A stretch of DNA of 29,250 nt from assembly GCA_036381215.1 (NCBI GenBank), contig DASVDF010000010.1, forward strand, positions 1 to 29,250, written 5' to 3'. Source of the stretch: IDS-8 sp036381215. Its GTDB lineage: Bacteria > Pseudomonadota > Gammaproteobacteria > Steroidobacterales > Woeseiaceae. Below the pieces are notes generated by a model. That model did not search any database. It was not told where the DNA came from and was given only the letters and a program-made list of their open reading frames with translations. The position numbers were made by a program, and so were the translations under genes. This document shows, piece by piece, positions 1 through 7,852 of the stretch (positions are counted from its first letter, which is position 1; the number at the start of each line of letters is the position of its first letter).

Positions 1-14
1 GCGAGCCAGATCAT
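1..14 (-). CDS. ccmI: CcmI (CycH) N-terminus, partial
   Basis: An ATG at 14-12 overlaps the ccmH stop codon as ATGA and opens a frame reading M-I-W-L before the window ends. CcmI/CycH, the apocytochrome c chaperone with TPRs, normally follows ccmH in gammaproteobacteria and begins with a short hydrophobic N-terminus, so identity is inferred from position and the first four residues only. The same NTGA overlap occurs at the other junctions of this operon, which supports the start. Confidence 0.55.
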
Positions 15-418
15 GCGTCCTCGATGGGCAGTGACATGCGGCGGCGCACGATGCGGAAGGCGGCGACGCCGCCCGCGCCGAGCAGCACGAGCGGGCCGAT
101 CCACAGGATCAGCGTCTTGCCGGAGAAGCGCGGGCGGTACAGCGCGAATTCGCCGTAGCGCGTCGCGAGGAAATCGGAGATTTCCGCGTCCGTCTTCCCT
201 TCGACCAGCAGCCGGCGGATCTCGCGCCGCAGGTCGGCCGCCAGAAAGGCGTTGGAGTCCTTGATGCTCTGGTTCATGCACTGCAGGCAGCGCACCTCGG
301 AGATGATGCGCTCGTAGCGCGCCTGCAGTGCAGGATCGTCCAGGCGCTCGGCATCGATCGCGAACGCAATGCCCGCGAGCAGCAATGCGAAGAGCGGCAG
401 CAGCCGGCTCACCGTCAC
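11..418 (-). CDS. ccmH: Cytochrome c maturation protein CcmH (apocytochrome thiol reductase)
   Basis: CcmH keeps the CXXCH cysteines of apocytochrome c reduced and takes part in the heme ligation complex at the periplasmic face of the inner membrane. The 135-residue product has an N-terminal hydrophobic signal segment (about residues 4-20), the family motif V-R-C-L-Q-C at 42-47 followed by MNQSI, and a C-terminal membrane span (about 103-123) with an Arg-rich cytoplasmic end. This is the short CcmH type; the TPR half of E. coli CcmH would be supplied by the separate ccmI that starts at the window edge. The GTG start at 418 overlaps the ccmG stop by four bases and has GGAGGG just upstream. A longer frame upstream is an Arg-rich shadow inside ccmG. 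Confident in family and start. Confidence 0.93.
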   Translation of the reverse strand: MTVSRLLPLFALLLAGIAFAIDAERLDDPALQARYERIISEVRCLQCMNQSIKDSNAFLAADLRREIRRLLVEGKTDAEISDFLATRYGEFALYRPRFSGKTLILWIGPLVLLGAGGVAAFRIVRRRMSLPIEDA

Positions 419-945
419 TTCCCTCCACCCTGCGCGATCAACGGTACGAATTCGTTTTCCCACACGGCCTGCGTCAGCGGCGCGATGTGCTTGTGCAGCA
501 CGGTGCCGTCCGGCCCGATCAGGAACGTCTCCGGCGCGCCGTACACGCCCCAGTCGATGCCGACGCGCCCGTCGGCATCGTAGCCGACCGCGGTGTAAGG
601 GTTGCCGAGCTCGTCGAGCCAGAGCCTCGCGGCGTCGCCGTCGTCCCGCCAGTTGAGGCCGTAGATCGGGATGTCCTCGCGCTCGGCGAGCGCGAGCAGG
701 AAGCCGTGCTCCTCGCGGCAGCCCACGCACCAGGTCGCCCACACGTTGACGAGTGCGTAGCGGCCCGCGTAGTCGTCGCTCGTGACCTTGCGCGCCGGAT
801 CCAGGAGATCGGGCAGCGTGAACCCGGGCGCGGGCTTGCCGACGTACGGCGAAGGCAACGCGGCCGGATTGCGGCCCAAGCCGTAGGTGAACAGCAGCAC
901 CAGCCCCGCGAACACGACGATGGGCACGATGAAGCGCAGCTTCAC
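415..945 (-). CDS. ccmG: Thiol:disulfide interchange protein CcmG (DsbE)
   Basis: CcmG is a membrane-anchored periplasmic thioredoxin that passes reducing equivalents from DsbD/CcdA to apocytochrome c or CcmH. The 176-residue protein has one N-terminal membrane anchor (about residues 4-22) and a thioredoxin fold with active site W-C-V-G-C (Cys73, Cys76). Further on, the family segment GVYGAPET at 133-140 carries the cis-proline Pro138. GTG at 945 overlaps the ccmF TGA as GTGA, with GGAGGAG about six bases upstream. Length and motif order are typical; the central dipeptide of the active site is Val-Gly rather than the more frequent Pro-Thr or Pro-Ser, which may shift its redox potential. Confidence 0.95.
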   Translation of the reverse strand: MKLRFIVPIVVFAGLVLLFTYGLGRNPAALPSPYVGKPAPGFTLPDLLDPARKVTSDDYAGRYALVNVWATWCVGCREEHGFLLALAEREDIPIYGLNWRDDGDAARLWLDELGNPYTAVGYDADGRVGIDWGVYGAPETFLIGPDGTVLHKHIAPLTQAVWENEFVPLIAQGGGK

Positions 946-2903
946 GCCGGCTCCTCCGCGGCGACGGGCTGCCGCTCGCGCGCGGCGACGTTCACGCGAT
1001 AGCGCCGGTCGCTTGCCGCCACGATACCGCCTAACGCCATGACGACCGCACCGAACCAGATGAAGCGGATGAGCGGCTTGTACTGCACGCGCACGCTCCA
1101 TGCGCCGTCACCGAGCGGCTGGCCGAGCGCGACGAACAGGTCGCGGTTCCAGCCGGGCTCTATGCCGGCCTCCGTCATCGGGTTCTGCTGCACGAGATAG
1201 GTGCGCTCCTGCGGCCGCACGGTACCCACGAACTCACCGTCCCTGCGGATCTCCACCTCGGCCTCCAGCGCCCGGTAGTTCGGACCTTCGACGTTCTCGA
1301 GGCCGCGCAGCTCGAAGGTGTAACCGCCGACCTCGACGCTGTCGCCCGGTGCGACCCTCAGGTCCTCTTCGACGCCGAATGCGGACACGACCGTCACGCC
1401 GAGAACGAACATCCCGACGCCGAAATGCGCGATCGACATGCCGGCGACCGAGCGGCTGATGCCGGGCGTGCCCGGTGCGCGGCGCCACGAGCGCAGCGGC
1501 TGCACCAGGCTCGCGGCGAGAATCCAGAAAGCGGCCACGCTGCCGACGACGACCAGGCCGGTGGCGCGCCCGTACACGAACAGGGGCAGCGCGATGCCGG
1601 CCACGAGCGCGACCAGCGCCGGCCACTTCAGCAGCCGGCCGAGCCCGGCCGCCGGCTGGTAGCGCCAGGCGGCATGCATGCCGGCGCCGAGCAGGAACAC
1701 CAGCGGGATCATGGGCAGCGCAAACGCCACGTCGAACCACGGCGGACCGACGGAAATCTTCTCGCCGGTGGTCCACTGCACGGCGAGCGGCGACAGCGTG
1801 CCGAACAGCACCAGCGCGGCCGCAATCACCAGCAGCACGTTATTGAGGAGCAAAAACGTCTCGCGAGAGAGCGGCCGGAACCCGGCATCCGAATCGAGCG
1901 TGTGCGCGCGCCAGGCGTAGAGCGCGAGCGCGCTGCCGATCACGACGCCGAGGAACACGAGGATGAACAGCCCGCGTGCCGGATCCGTCGCGAACGCGTG
2001 CACGGACACCAGGATGCCCGAGCGCACGAGGAACGTGCCGAGCAGGCTCAGGGAGAACGCCGCGATGGCGAGCAGCAGCGTCCAGCTCTTGAACAGACCG
2101 CGCCGTTCCGTCACCGCCAGCGAATGAATGAGCGCCGTGCCGACGAGCCACGGCATGAACGAGGCGTTTTCCACCGGATCCCAGAACCACCAGCCGCCCC
2201 AGCCGAGCTCGTAATAGGACCACCAGCTTCCGAGCGCGATACCGACCGAGAGAAAGGCCCAGGCCCACGTGGTCCACGGCCGCGTCCAGCGCGCCCACGT
2301 GCGGTCGAGATCGCCCGACAGCATGGCAGCGACCGCGAACGCGAACGCGACCGCGAAACCGACATAACCCGTGTAGAGGATCGGCGGGTGGTACGCAAGC
2401 CCCGGATCCTGCAGCAGCGGGTTCAGGTCGGAACCGTCGGGGTGCGCGGGGAAGACGCGCTCGAACGGATTGGACGTGAGCAGCATGAACAGGAGAAAAC
2501 CGCAGCTCAGGAGCCCCAGCACGCCGAGCACGCGGGCCGCGAACGGCACCGGGAGCTCACGGCTGTAACGCCCGACGGCGACGGTCCAGGCCCCGAGGAT
2601 GAAGGTCCAGAGCAGGAGCGAGCCCTCGTGCGCCCCCCAGACAGCGGAAAATTTGTAGATCGCCGGCAGCGCGAGCTGCGAATTGCGCGCCACGTAGAGC
2701 ACCGAGAAATCATTACCGAGGAACGCCGTGGCCAGGCACGCGAACGCGAACGCGACGAATACGAACTGCCCCACGGCCGCCGGGCGCGCGATGCTCATCA
2801 GCGCGGCGTCGTTTTTGTGCGCGCCGACGAGCGGCAGCACGCCCTGGCAGACGGCAAGCGCCAGCGCCAGCGCGAGCGCGAAGTGGCCCAGCTCGGGAAT
2901 CAC
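942..2903 (-). CDS. ccmF: Heme lyase CcmF
   Basis: CcmF is the multi-spanning inner-membrane subunit that takes heme from holo-CcmE and attaches it to apocytochrome c with CcmH/I. At 653 residues the protein is the usual length. It shows many hydrophobic spans, the tryptophan-rich WWD signature WGGWWFWDPVEN at 235-246, and the conserved YHPPILYTGYVG at 171-182 with a heme-ligand His. A large soluble region lies near the C-terminus (about 505-610) before a last span. The start is GTG at 2903, overlapping the ccmE stop as GTGA with GGGGGA upstream. An antisense open frame of 521 codons over this gene is a product of GC-rich codon use. Confidence 0.97.
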   Translation of the reverse strand: MIPELGHFALALALALAVCQGVLPLVGAHKNDAALMSIARPAAVGQFVFVAFAFACLATAFLGNDFSVLYVARNSQLALPAIYKFSAVWGAHEGSLLLWTFILGAWTVAVGRYSRELPVPFAARVLGVLGLLSCGFLLFMLLTSNPFERVFPAHPDGSDLNPLLQDPGLAYHPPILYTGYVGFAVAFAFAVAAMLSGDLDRTWARWTRPWTTWAWAFLSVGIALGSWWSYYELGWGGWWFWDPVENASFMPWLVGTALIHSLAVTERRGLFKSWTLLLAIAAFSLSLLGTFLVRSGILVSVHAFATDPARGLFILVFLGVVIGSALALYAWRAHTLDSDAGFRPLSRETFLLLNNVLLVIAAALVLFGTLSPLAVQWTTGEKISVGPPWFDVAFALPMIPLVFLLGAGMHAAWRYQPAAGLGRLLKWPALVALVAGIALPLFVYGRATGLVVVGSVAAFWILAASLVQPLRSWRRAPGTPGISRSVAGMSIAHFGVGMFVLGVTVVSAFGVEEDLRVAPGDSVEVGGYTFELRGLENVEGPNYRALEAEVEIRRDGEFVGTVRPQERTYLVQQNPMTEAGIEPGWNRDLFVALGQPLGDGAWSVRVQYKPLIRFIWFGAVVMALGGIVAASDRRYRVNVAARERQPVAAEEPA

Positions 2904-3367
2904 TGTGCGCCGTCCCCCGCCGGCCCCGCCGCGCCGGTCTTTTCCGCCGCGTGCCGCTTGAGCGAATCGGCGACCTCCGGCGGCATGTAGTTTTCGTCGT
3001 GCTTGGCCAGCACCGTGTCCGCGACGAACGTGCCGTTCTCGTCCAGGTGACCGTGGGCGACGATCCCCTGCCCTTCGCGGAACAGGTCCGGCAGGATGCC
3101 GCTGTAGACGACCGGCAGCTGGTGCGCGTAGTCGGTGAGCGTAAACGCGACGTCGATCCCCCCGGGCGGATGCCGAACGCTGCCCTCGACCACCATGCCG
3201 CCGACGCGGAAATTGCGGTTTTCCGGCACGTTGCCGGCCACCACGTCCGAGATCTCGACGTAGAACATCATGTTGTCGCGGAACGCGCGCAGCGTCAGCG
3301 CCGTGGCGACGGCGAGGCCCGCAGCGGCGAGGCCGATGGCGAGCAGGCGTTGGTGTCGGGGCTTCAC
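2900..3367 (-). CDS. ccmE: Periplasmic heme chaperone CcmE
   Basis: CcmE binds heme covalently through a histidine and carries it from CcmC to CcmF. The 155-residue protein has an Arg/Lys-flanked N-terminal anchor (about residues 8-28), a beta-barrel domain with the family segments FRVGGMVVEGSV (53-64) and PVVYSGILPDLFREGQG (85-101), and the heme-attachment motif L-A-K-H-D-E-N-Y with His123 and Tyr127. The start is GTG at 3367, which overlaps the ccmD stop as GTGA and is preceded by GGAGA. A longer frame up to 3487 exists but would run through ccmD in another frame and is not used. Confidence 0.95.
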   Translation of the reverse strand: MKPRHQRLLAIGLAAAGLAVATALTLRAFRDNMMFYVEISDVVAGNVPENRNFRVGGMVVEGSVRHPPGGIDVAFTLTDYAHQLPVVYSGILPDLFREGQGIVAHGHLDENGTFVADTVLAKHDENYMPPEVADSLKRHAAEKTGAAGPAGDGAQ

Positions 3368-3528
3368 TTTGCGGTCTCCGCGGCCTTCAGCCGGATCCTG
3401 ATCTCGCGCACGATGCGCCGGTGACGGCGGCGTGCCTGGACTGCACACACGGCGAGGACGACGAAAGTGGCTGCATACGCGGTCCACACGTAAGCGCCGT
3501 ACCCGCCCATGGACAGCGTTTCGATCAT
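3364..3528 (-). CDS. ccmD: Heme exporter protein CcmD (short)
   Basis: This 54-codon gene lies between ccmC and ccmE. CcmD is a small membrane protein needed to release holo-CcmE from the CcmABC complex. The translation starts MIETLSMGGYGAYVWTAYAA; the MGGYGAYVW segment (7-15) is the family hallmark. One hydrophobic span (about residues 14-31) follows, and then a strongly basic cytoplasmic tail (QARRRHRRIVREIRIR). ATG at 3528 overlaps the ccmC stop (ATGA) and its own stop overlaps the ccmE start (GTGA). The length is at the short end of the family range. Confidence 0.92.
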   Translation of the reverse strand: MIETLSMGGYGAYVWTAYAATFVVLAVCAVQARRRHRRIVREIRIRLKAAETAK

Positions 3529-4280
3529 GGGGTTTCGGAGGCCTCAGGATACATCAGCCGGCGCACCCAGCGGGCACGCCGCTCGCGCAACAGCACCTCG
3601 CCGCGCACGCGGTCGATCAGGAGCGCCGCGAACACGAGCGAGAACCCGCCGAGATTCGCGAGCAGCGGCCACAGCATGCTGCCCGTGATGGCGGGCCCGC
3701 CTTCGCGGATCAGGGTGGGGCCCTGGTGCAGGGAGCTCCACCATTCCACCGAGAAATGGATGATCGGGACGTTCACGAGGCCCACCAGCGCGAGCACGGC
3801 GCTCGCGCGATCCGCGCGCGCCGTCTCGTCGATCGCCGCGCGCAGGGCGAGATAGCCGAAATAAAGGAACAAGAGGATCAGCTCCGAGGTGAGGCGCGGA
3901 TCGCCCCACTCCCACCACGTGCCCCACATGGGGCGGCCCCATATCGAGCCGGTCAGGAGCGCGAGAAACGTGAACCAGGCGCCAAGCGGCGCCGCGCTCG
4001 CCGCCACGGCGTGTGCGAGCTTCATCCGCCAGATGAGCCCGATGCCGGCGGCCACGGCCATCACCACGTATCCGAGCATCGACAGGTAGGCGGCCGGCAC
4101 GTGCACGTAAATAATGCGGAATGCGTCGCCCTGCTGGTAATCCGCCGGCGCCAGGAACAGGCCGGCAAACGTGCCGTAGAGGATGGCGGCCAGGCCGGCC
4201 GCGCCGAGCCACGGGGTCAGGCGCGCCGCGAGCGCGTAAAAGTGCGGCGGCGACGCCAGCTTGTGCAGGAGAGTCCACAT
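3525..4280 (-). CDS. ccmC: Heme transporter/exporter subunit CcmC
   Basis: CcmC presents heme to CcmE at the periplasmic face and is the essential heme-handling subunit of CcmABCD. The 251-residue protein has six hydrophobic spans and the tryptophan-rich motif WGTWWEWGDPRLTSELIL at 119-136. Two conserved histidine regions flank it, HVPAAYLSM at 60-68 and the His near 175 (VPIIHFSVEWW). The N-terminus MWTLLHKLASP matches the family, so I chose ATG at 4280. A GTG at 4286, two codons earlier, would overlap the ccmB stop as GTGA like the other junctions and cannot be excluded. Neither start has a strong ribosome binding site. Confidence 0.95.
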   Translation of the reverse strand: MWTLLHKLASPPHFYALAARLTPWLGAAGLAAILYGTFAGLFLAPADYQQGDAFRIIYVHVPAAYLSMLGYVVMAVAAGIGLIWRMKLAHAVAASAAPLGAWFTFLALLTGSIWGRPMWGTWWEWGDPRLTSELILLFLYFGYLALRAAIDETARADRASAVLALVGLVNVPIIHFSVEWWSSLHQGPTLIREGGPAITGSMLWPLLANLGGFSLVFAALLIDRVRGEVLLRERRARWVRRLMYPEASETP

Positions 4281-4282
4281 GG

Positions 4283-4984
4283 TCACTCGGCCGCGATGCG
4301 CAGGGCCGCGGCGGCCGCAAATGGTGCTAGCACCAGCGCCAGCACGCAATAGGCGGCCAGGAAATAGATGCCGCCGGCGGCCGCGTCCCCGGCGGCGGCG
4401 AGCGACACCGTGCGTGCCCCGAAGATCAAAATCGGGATCGCGAGCGGCAGGACCAGGAGGCCGAGGAGCGCCGTCGCGCGGTTCAGGCCGACGGTGAGCG
4501 CCGCGCCGACGGAGCCGAGCAGGCTCAGGCTCGCCGTGCCGAGCGCAAGCGTCAGCATCAGCACGCGGATGGCGCCGGCCGACAACCCGTAGGAATACGC
4601 CGCCACCGGCGCGACCAGCACCAGCGGGACCCCGCCCAGCAGCCAGTGCGCCCCGGCCTTGGCGAGCGCAAGCAGCGGCAGCGGCTGCGCGCTCAGCAGG
4701 AGCTGTTCCAGGCTTCCGTCCTCGTGGTCGGCAAGGAAGAGGCTGTTCAAGGAGAGCAGCGTCGCGAGCAGCGCGGCGACCCAGAGCACGCCCGGTCCGA
4801 TCAGCGCGAGCGCCGCCGCGTCCGCGCCGAGGGCGAGCGGAAACAGCGTGGCGACGATCACGTAAAAGAACAGCGGATTCAGCACGTCGCCGGGACGCCG
4901 CCAGCCGAGCACCAGGTCGCGCCGGGCTACCGCGAGGAAGCCGTGCGTGAGCGACGGCAGGGGGGGTCCGGCCGCGGTGCTCAC
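4283..4984 (-). CDS. ccmB: Heme ABC exporter permease CcmB
   Basis: CcmB is the membrane partner of the ATPase CcmA; together they drive release of heme-loaded CcmE. The 233-residue product starts with a short cytoplasmic stretch, then ARRDLVLGWRRPGDVLNPL (about 20-38), a segment typical of CcmB, and six hydrophobic spans. The loop FLADHEDGSLEQLLLS (about 83-98) is also characteristic. GTG at 4984 overlaps the ccmA stop as GTGA; upstream extension of the frame runs into Arg/Pro-rich shadow sequence of ccmA. Length is close to the family norm of about 220. Confidence 0.94.
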   Translation of the reverse strand: MSTAAGPPLPSLTHGFLAVARRDLVLGWRRPGDVLNPLFFYVIVATLFPLALGADAAALALIGPGVLWVAALLATLLSLNSLFLADHEDGSLEQLLLSAQPLPLLALAKAGAHWLLGGVPLVLVAPVAAYSYGLSAGAIRVLMLTLALGTASLSLLGSVGAALTVGLNRATALLGLLVLPLAIPILIFGARTVSLAAAGDAAAGGIYFLAAYCVLALVLAPFAAAAALRIAAE

Positions 4985-5592
4985 GACAGCCGGATGCGCC
5001 GGACCGCACCGTCGATGCCGGCCCCCTGGTGGGAGGCCATGACCGCCAGCCCGCCGCCCGCGAGATGGGCGCCGACGAGCTCCGCCACCAGTGCGCGGCC
5101 GGCGGCATCGAGATTCGTATAGGGCTCGTCCATCAGCCACAGGGTGGCGCACCCGAGCACCAGCCGCGCGAGCGCCGCCCGCCGCTGCTGGCCCGCGGAC
5201 AGGAGGCGAAACGGCAGCCGCTCGAGACCCGCGAGCCCGAGACGTTCCAGCACGCCCGGTCCTGCCCCGCCGAAGGTGCGCAGGCCCGCCTCGCAGCGCA
5301 GGTTTTCCGCGAGCGTGAGATCGCCCTTGAAGCCGGGGCGGTGGCCCATCCAGGCGACTTCGCCGTGAAAAGCCTGGCGATTGCGGCGCGTCGGGACGCC
5401 GCGCCAGGAGATCTCGCCCTCCTCGAGGGGGAGCAGGCCCGCGACGGTGCGCAGCAGGCTGGTCTTGCCGCTGCCGTTCGGCCCTTCGACCAGCAGCAGC
5501 TCGCCCGCGGCAAGCGCGAAGCAGAGGCCGCTGAAGAGGCAGCGCTCGCCGCGGATCAGCGCGAGGTCACGCGCCGCAAGCTCGGGTGCCAT
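4981..5592 (-). CDS. ccmA: Heme ABC exporter ATP-binding protein CcmA
   Basis: CcmA is the ATPase of the CcmABCD complex, and its hydrolysis frees holo-CcmE for heme delivery. The 203-residue protein has Walker A GPNGSGKT (37-44), the ABC signature as LSAGQQRR (131-138, the usual CcmA variant), Walker B LWLMDEP (151-157) and the H-loop His188 in MASHQ. ATG at 5592 is preferred to the in-frame TTG at 5598. It is the first gene of the ccm operon and faces an AT-richer region of about 220 bases shared with the divergent FHA gene, where the operon promoter should lie. Confidence 0.95.
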   Translation of the reverse strand: MAPELAARDLALIRGERCLFSGLCFALAAGELLLVEGPNGSGKTSLLRTVAGLLPLEEGEISWRGVPTRRNRQAFHGEVAWMGHRPGFKGDLTLAENLRCEAGLRTFGGAGPGVLERLGLAGLERLPFRLLSAGQQRRAALARLVLGCATLWLMDEPYTNLDAAGRALVAELVGAHLAGGGLAVMASHQGAGIDGAVRRIRLS

Positions 5593-5647
5593 GCGCAATG
5601 AGATCCGTTATTTGTGTTTTCCGTCATTTACAAGCTCTTTCGCTAAT

Positions 5648-5660
5648 TCTTCTTAGAAGA
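5648..5660. promoter_or_regulatory. Palindrome in the ccmA / FHA-ATPase divergent region
   Basis: TCTTCT-T-AGAAGA is a perfect 6-base inverted repeat with a one-base centre. It sits 56 bases upstream of ccmA and about 154 bases upstream of the divergent gene, in the most AT-rich stretch of the window. It has the size of a dimeric repressor site, but no known regulator can be assigned. The region 5593-5813 holds no gene. Confidence 0.3.
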
Positions 5661-5702
5661 TGTTCACAACTCCGCCCCGGCCCGAGCGTTGAACATAAGG
5701 TA

Positions 5703-5732
5703 TTTACACAGGCACAAAACCGCCCGTAGACT
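5703..5732 (+). promoter_or_regulatory. Possible sigma-70 promoter for the FHA-ATPase gene
   Basis: TTTACA at 5703-5708 and TAGACT at 5727-5732 are separated by 18 bases and lie 81 bases before the ATG at 5814. The match is moderate (TTTACA resembles TTGACA; TAGACT keeps the first two and last bases of TATAAT). Lower GC than the surroundings supports a promoter region, but the exact boxes are a guess. Confidence 0.35.
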
Positions 5733-5813
5733 ACATCCGTTGGTGGCTTCGCACCTTAAAAATCACCGGAAAGTACCTGTTCCGGAATAAATCTTTCCTC
5801 CGGGGGACCCGCA

Positions 5814-7094
5814 ATGGAGCTGAGCGAGATCGGGCTCGGACAAGCGCCTTTTCCGGCGCATGGCGGCCCCGTCACGCACGTCTCCTACGAGGCGGAGCAG
5901 GCCGCGCTCGAGTTCCTCGCCGAGGTCGGCGCGCACGAGCGCGCTCTCGGGCTGTTCCAGGGACCTCCGCTCTCCGGCAAGACCACGATCCTGCGCACCT
6001 TCACCCGCTCCCTCGATGAGCATACTGCATTTGCTCTCGTGGACGGCGCGGGCGCCGGGACCCGCGAGCTGTTCGACGAGATCCTCGGACAGTTCGGCTA
6101 CGAGTTCGAGTACACGACGGTGAACGAGCTCGTGAGCATGCTGCGCGTGTTCGTGCTGCAACAGACGGCGCGGGGCCTGCCGCCGCTCCTGATCGTCGAG
6201 AACGTGCACGCCATGCTGCCCGCGACGCTCGGTGCGTTGTGCGAGCTCGCCGCCCTGTGCGTGCGGGACCGCTGCGCCGTCGGGCTGGTGTTCGCGAGCG
6301 ACCGCTGCCTCGAGCCCATGATGCGTGCGCCCGCGGTGGCGCCGGCGCTGGTCCGGCGCGAGATACGCAGGTTTAAGCTCGAGCCTCTCACCGGGTTCGA
6401 GTCCCGCTCTTATCTTTACGCGAAGCTCAAGGCGAGCGGCTGTCGCGAGCCCGCGAAGGTCTTCCCCGAGGACGTCTGCCTCGAGCTGCACGAGGCCGCA
6501 GGCGGCTGGCCGGGACTCGTCGACCGCCTCGCGCTACGGGCGCTCGCGAAGGCCGAGAAGCTGCCGGTCACGGCCGAGCTGGTCGAGCGGTCCGACACCT
6601 ACGACAACCTGCCCGTGCTCGGCGAGGCAAGCGGCGAATGGCTGCTCGAGGACGTACGCACGCCGCCCACGCTCATCATTACCCGAGACGGCGAGACCCT
6701 CGAAGAACGCGCGCTCGACGGTGTTCGCTTCCTGATCGGACGCGGCGAGCACAACGACCTCCGTATCAACAGCCGCTTCGTGAGCCGCCATCACGCGCTG
6801 CTGGTACGGCACGGCCCGACCACGTTCCTGCTCGACCTCAACAGCACCAACGGCACGTTCGTCAACTCGCGCCGGATCTCGAACCTCGTGTTGCGGCACG
6901 AGGATGTCGTGCAGCTCGGGCATCACCGCATCAAGTTCATCGACCCGCAGGCGACCGAGCGCGTGACCCCGGACGAAGCGGCCCTCGCGGAGACCGTGGT
7001 GATGAAGAGCCTCGCCGACGTACGGCGGCTGCTCGCGGAAGAACGAACGGAAGCCGTCGGCGCACAGGATTCGTCCGCCGCCGCCGACGGCTGA
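5814..7094 (+). CDS. ExeA/GspA-like AAA ATPase with C-terminal FHA domain
   Basis: The 426-residue protein combines two domains. Residues about 20-270 form a P-loop ATPase of the ExeA/GspA type, with Walker A GPPLSGKTT at 50-58. The Walker B strand is PLLIVENVHAM (124-134), where the usual acidic DE pair reads E-N. Residues about 284-378 form an FHA domain that binds phosphothreonine: GRGEHNDLRI (309-318), the S-R-H-H motif (324-327) and LNSTNGTF (342-349) are all present. A tail rich in Ala/Glu follows. It has no membrane span or signal peptide, so it should be cytoplasmic. It is transcribed away from ccmA and convergent with tdk, so no partner is evident. ExeA relatives help assemble secretins or act as transposition-type ATPases; the role here is unknown. 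Upstream CTCCGGGGG serves poorly as a ribosome site. Confidence 0.8.
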   Translation: MELSEIGLGQAPFPAHGGPVTHVSYEAEQAALEFLAEVGAHERALGLFQGPPLSGKTTILRTFTRSLDEHTAFALVDGAGAGTRELFDEILGQFGYEFEYTTVNELVSMLRVFVLQQTARGLPPLLIVENVHAMLPATLGALCELAALCVRDRCAVGLVFASDRCLEPMMRAPAVAPALVRREIRRFKLEPLTGFESRSYLYAKLKASGCREPAKVFPEDVCLELHEAAGGWPGLVDRLALRALAKAEKLPVTAELVERSDTYDNLPVLGEASGEWLLEDVRTPPTLIITRDGETLEERALDGVRFLIGRGEHNDLRINSRFVSRHHALLVRHGPTTFLLDLNSTNGTFVNSRRISNLVLRHEDVVQLGHHRIKFIDPQATERVTPDEAALAETVVMKSLADVRRLLAEERTEAVGAQDSSAAADG

Positions 7095-7139
7095 GGCCAT
7101 TCGGAGGAAACGCGCGCTCGCGCCAGGCCGTGCGTGGAA

Positions 7140-7775
7140 TCAGTTGGCGGTGTGCACCAGGCGATCGATGCGCGCCTGACGCGTCTTCTCGACCGTCTCG
7201 CGATAGAAGTTCTTCTTGAAGTGCTTGCGGCACATCGACACGTAACGCTCATTGCCGCCGATCTCGACCTGTGAGCCTTCGGTGACCGCGTTGCCGTTCT
7301 CGTCGAGCCGGATCACCATCGTCGCCTTGCGTCCGCAGTGACAGATCGCCTTGATCTCGGTCAGGTTGTCGGCCCAGGCGAGCAGGTACTTGCTGCCCTC
7401 GAACGGCTCACCCTGGAAGTCGGTGCGGATTCCGTAGGCGAGCACCGGAATCTCCAGCTCGTCACAGACCTGGCCCAGCTGGAAAACCTGCTGCCTGGTC
7501 AGAAACTGCGCTTCGTCGATGAGCACACAATGCAGGGGGTCTTCACGCCGGCACGCATCGACGATGTCGAACAGGTTGTCTGCCTTGTTGAAGGTCGTCG
7601 CCGGGGCATCGAGGCCGATGCGCGAGCTGACGCGACCGACGCCGTAGCGGTCGTCGAAATGCGGCGCGAGCAGCAGCGTGTTCATGCCGCGCTCGCGATA
7701 GTTGTAGCTCGACTGCAGGAGCGAAGTCGACTTCCCTGCGTTCATTGAAGAGTAATAAAAATAAAGCTTCGCCAT
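7140..7775 (-). CDS. tdk: Thymidine kinase (type II, TK1-like)
   Basis: Thymidine kinase phosphorylates thymidine to dTMP with ATP in the pyrimidine salvage pathway. The 211-residue protein shows the P-loop SSMNAGKST at 9-17 and the catalytic DEAQF at 87-91 (Glu88 as base). The thymidine-binding lasso region GNERYVSMC lies near 174-182. The structural zinc site is C145-H-C147 with C182 and His185; the CxC spacing and CGRKA context match the E. coli enzyme rather than the CxxC of human TK1. Length is near the usual 205. ATG at 7775 begins the family N-terminus MAKLYFYYSSMN. It is convergent with the FHA gene and downstream of the DUF1272 gene on the same strand. Confidence 0.97.
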   Translation of the reverse strand: MAKLYFYYSSMNAGKSTSLLQSSYNYRERGMNTLLLAPHFDDRYGVGRVSSRIGLDAPATTFNKADNLFDIVDACRREDPLHCVLIDEAQFLTRQQVFQLGQVCDELEIPVLAYGIRTDFQGEPFEGSKYLLAWADNLTEIKAICHCGRKATMVIRLDENGNAVTEGSQVEIGGNERYVSMCRKHFKKNFYRETVEKTRQARIDRLVHTAN

Positions 7776-7852
7776 TGCGGTATCGTCGTTTACGGCGCCG
7801 ACTCGCGCGAAAGGGATGTGTACGAGGGGGATCAGGCGCTATTGTGACACAT

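Noticed and set aside
1425..2990. 521-codon plus-strand open frame opposite ccmF
   Set aside because: Charged low-complexity translation (repeated E/R/Q/H) and exact antisense to a clear ccmF.
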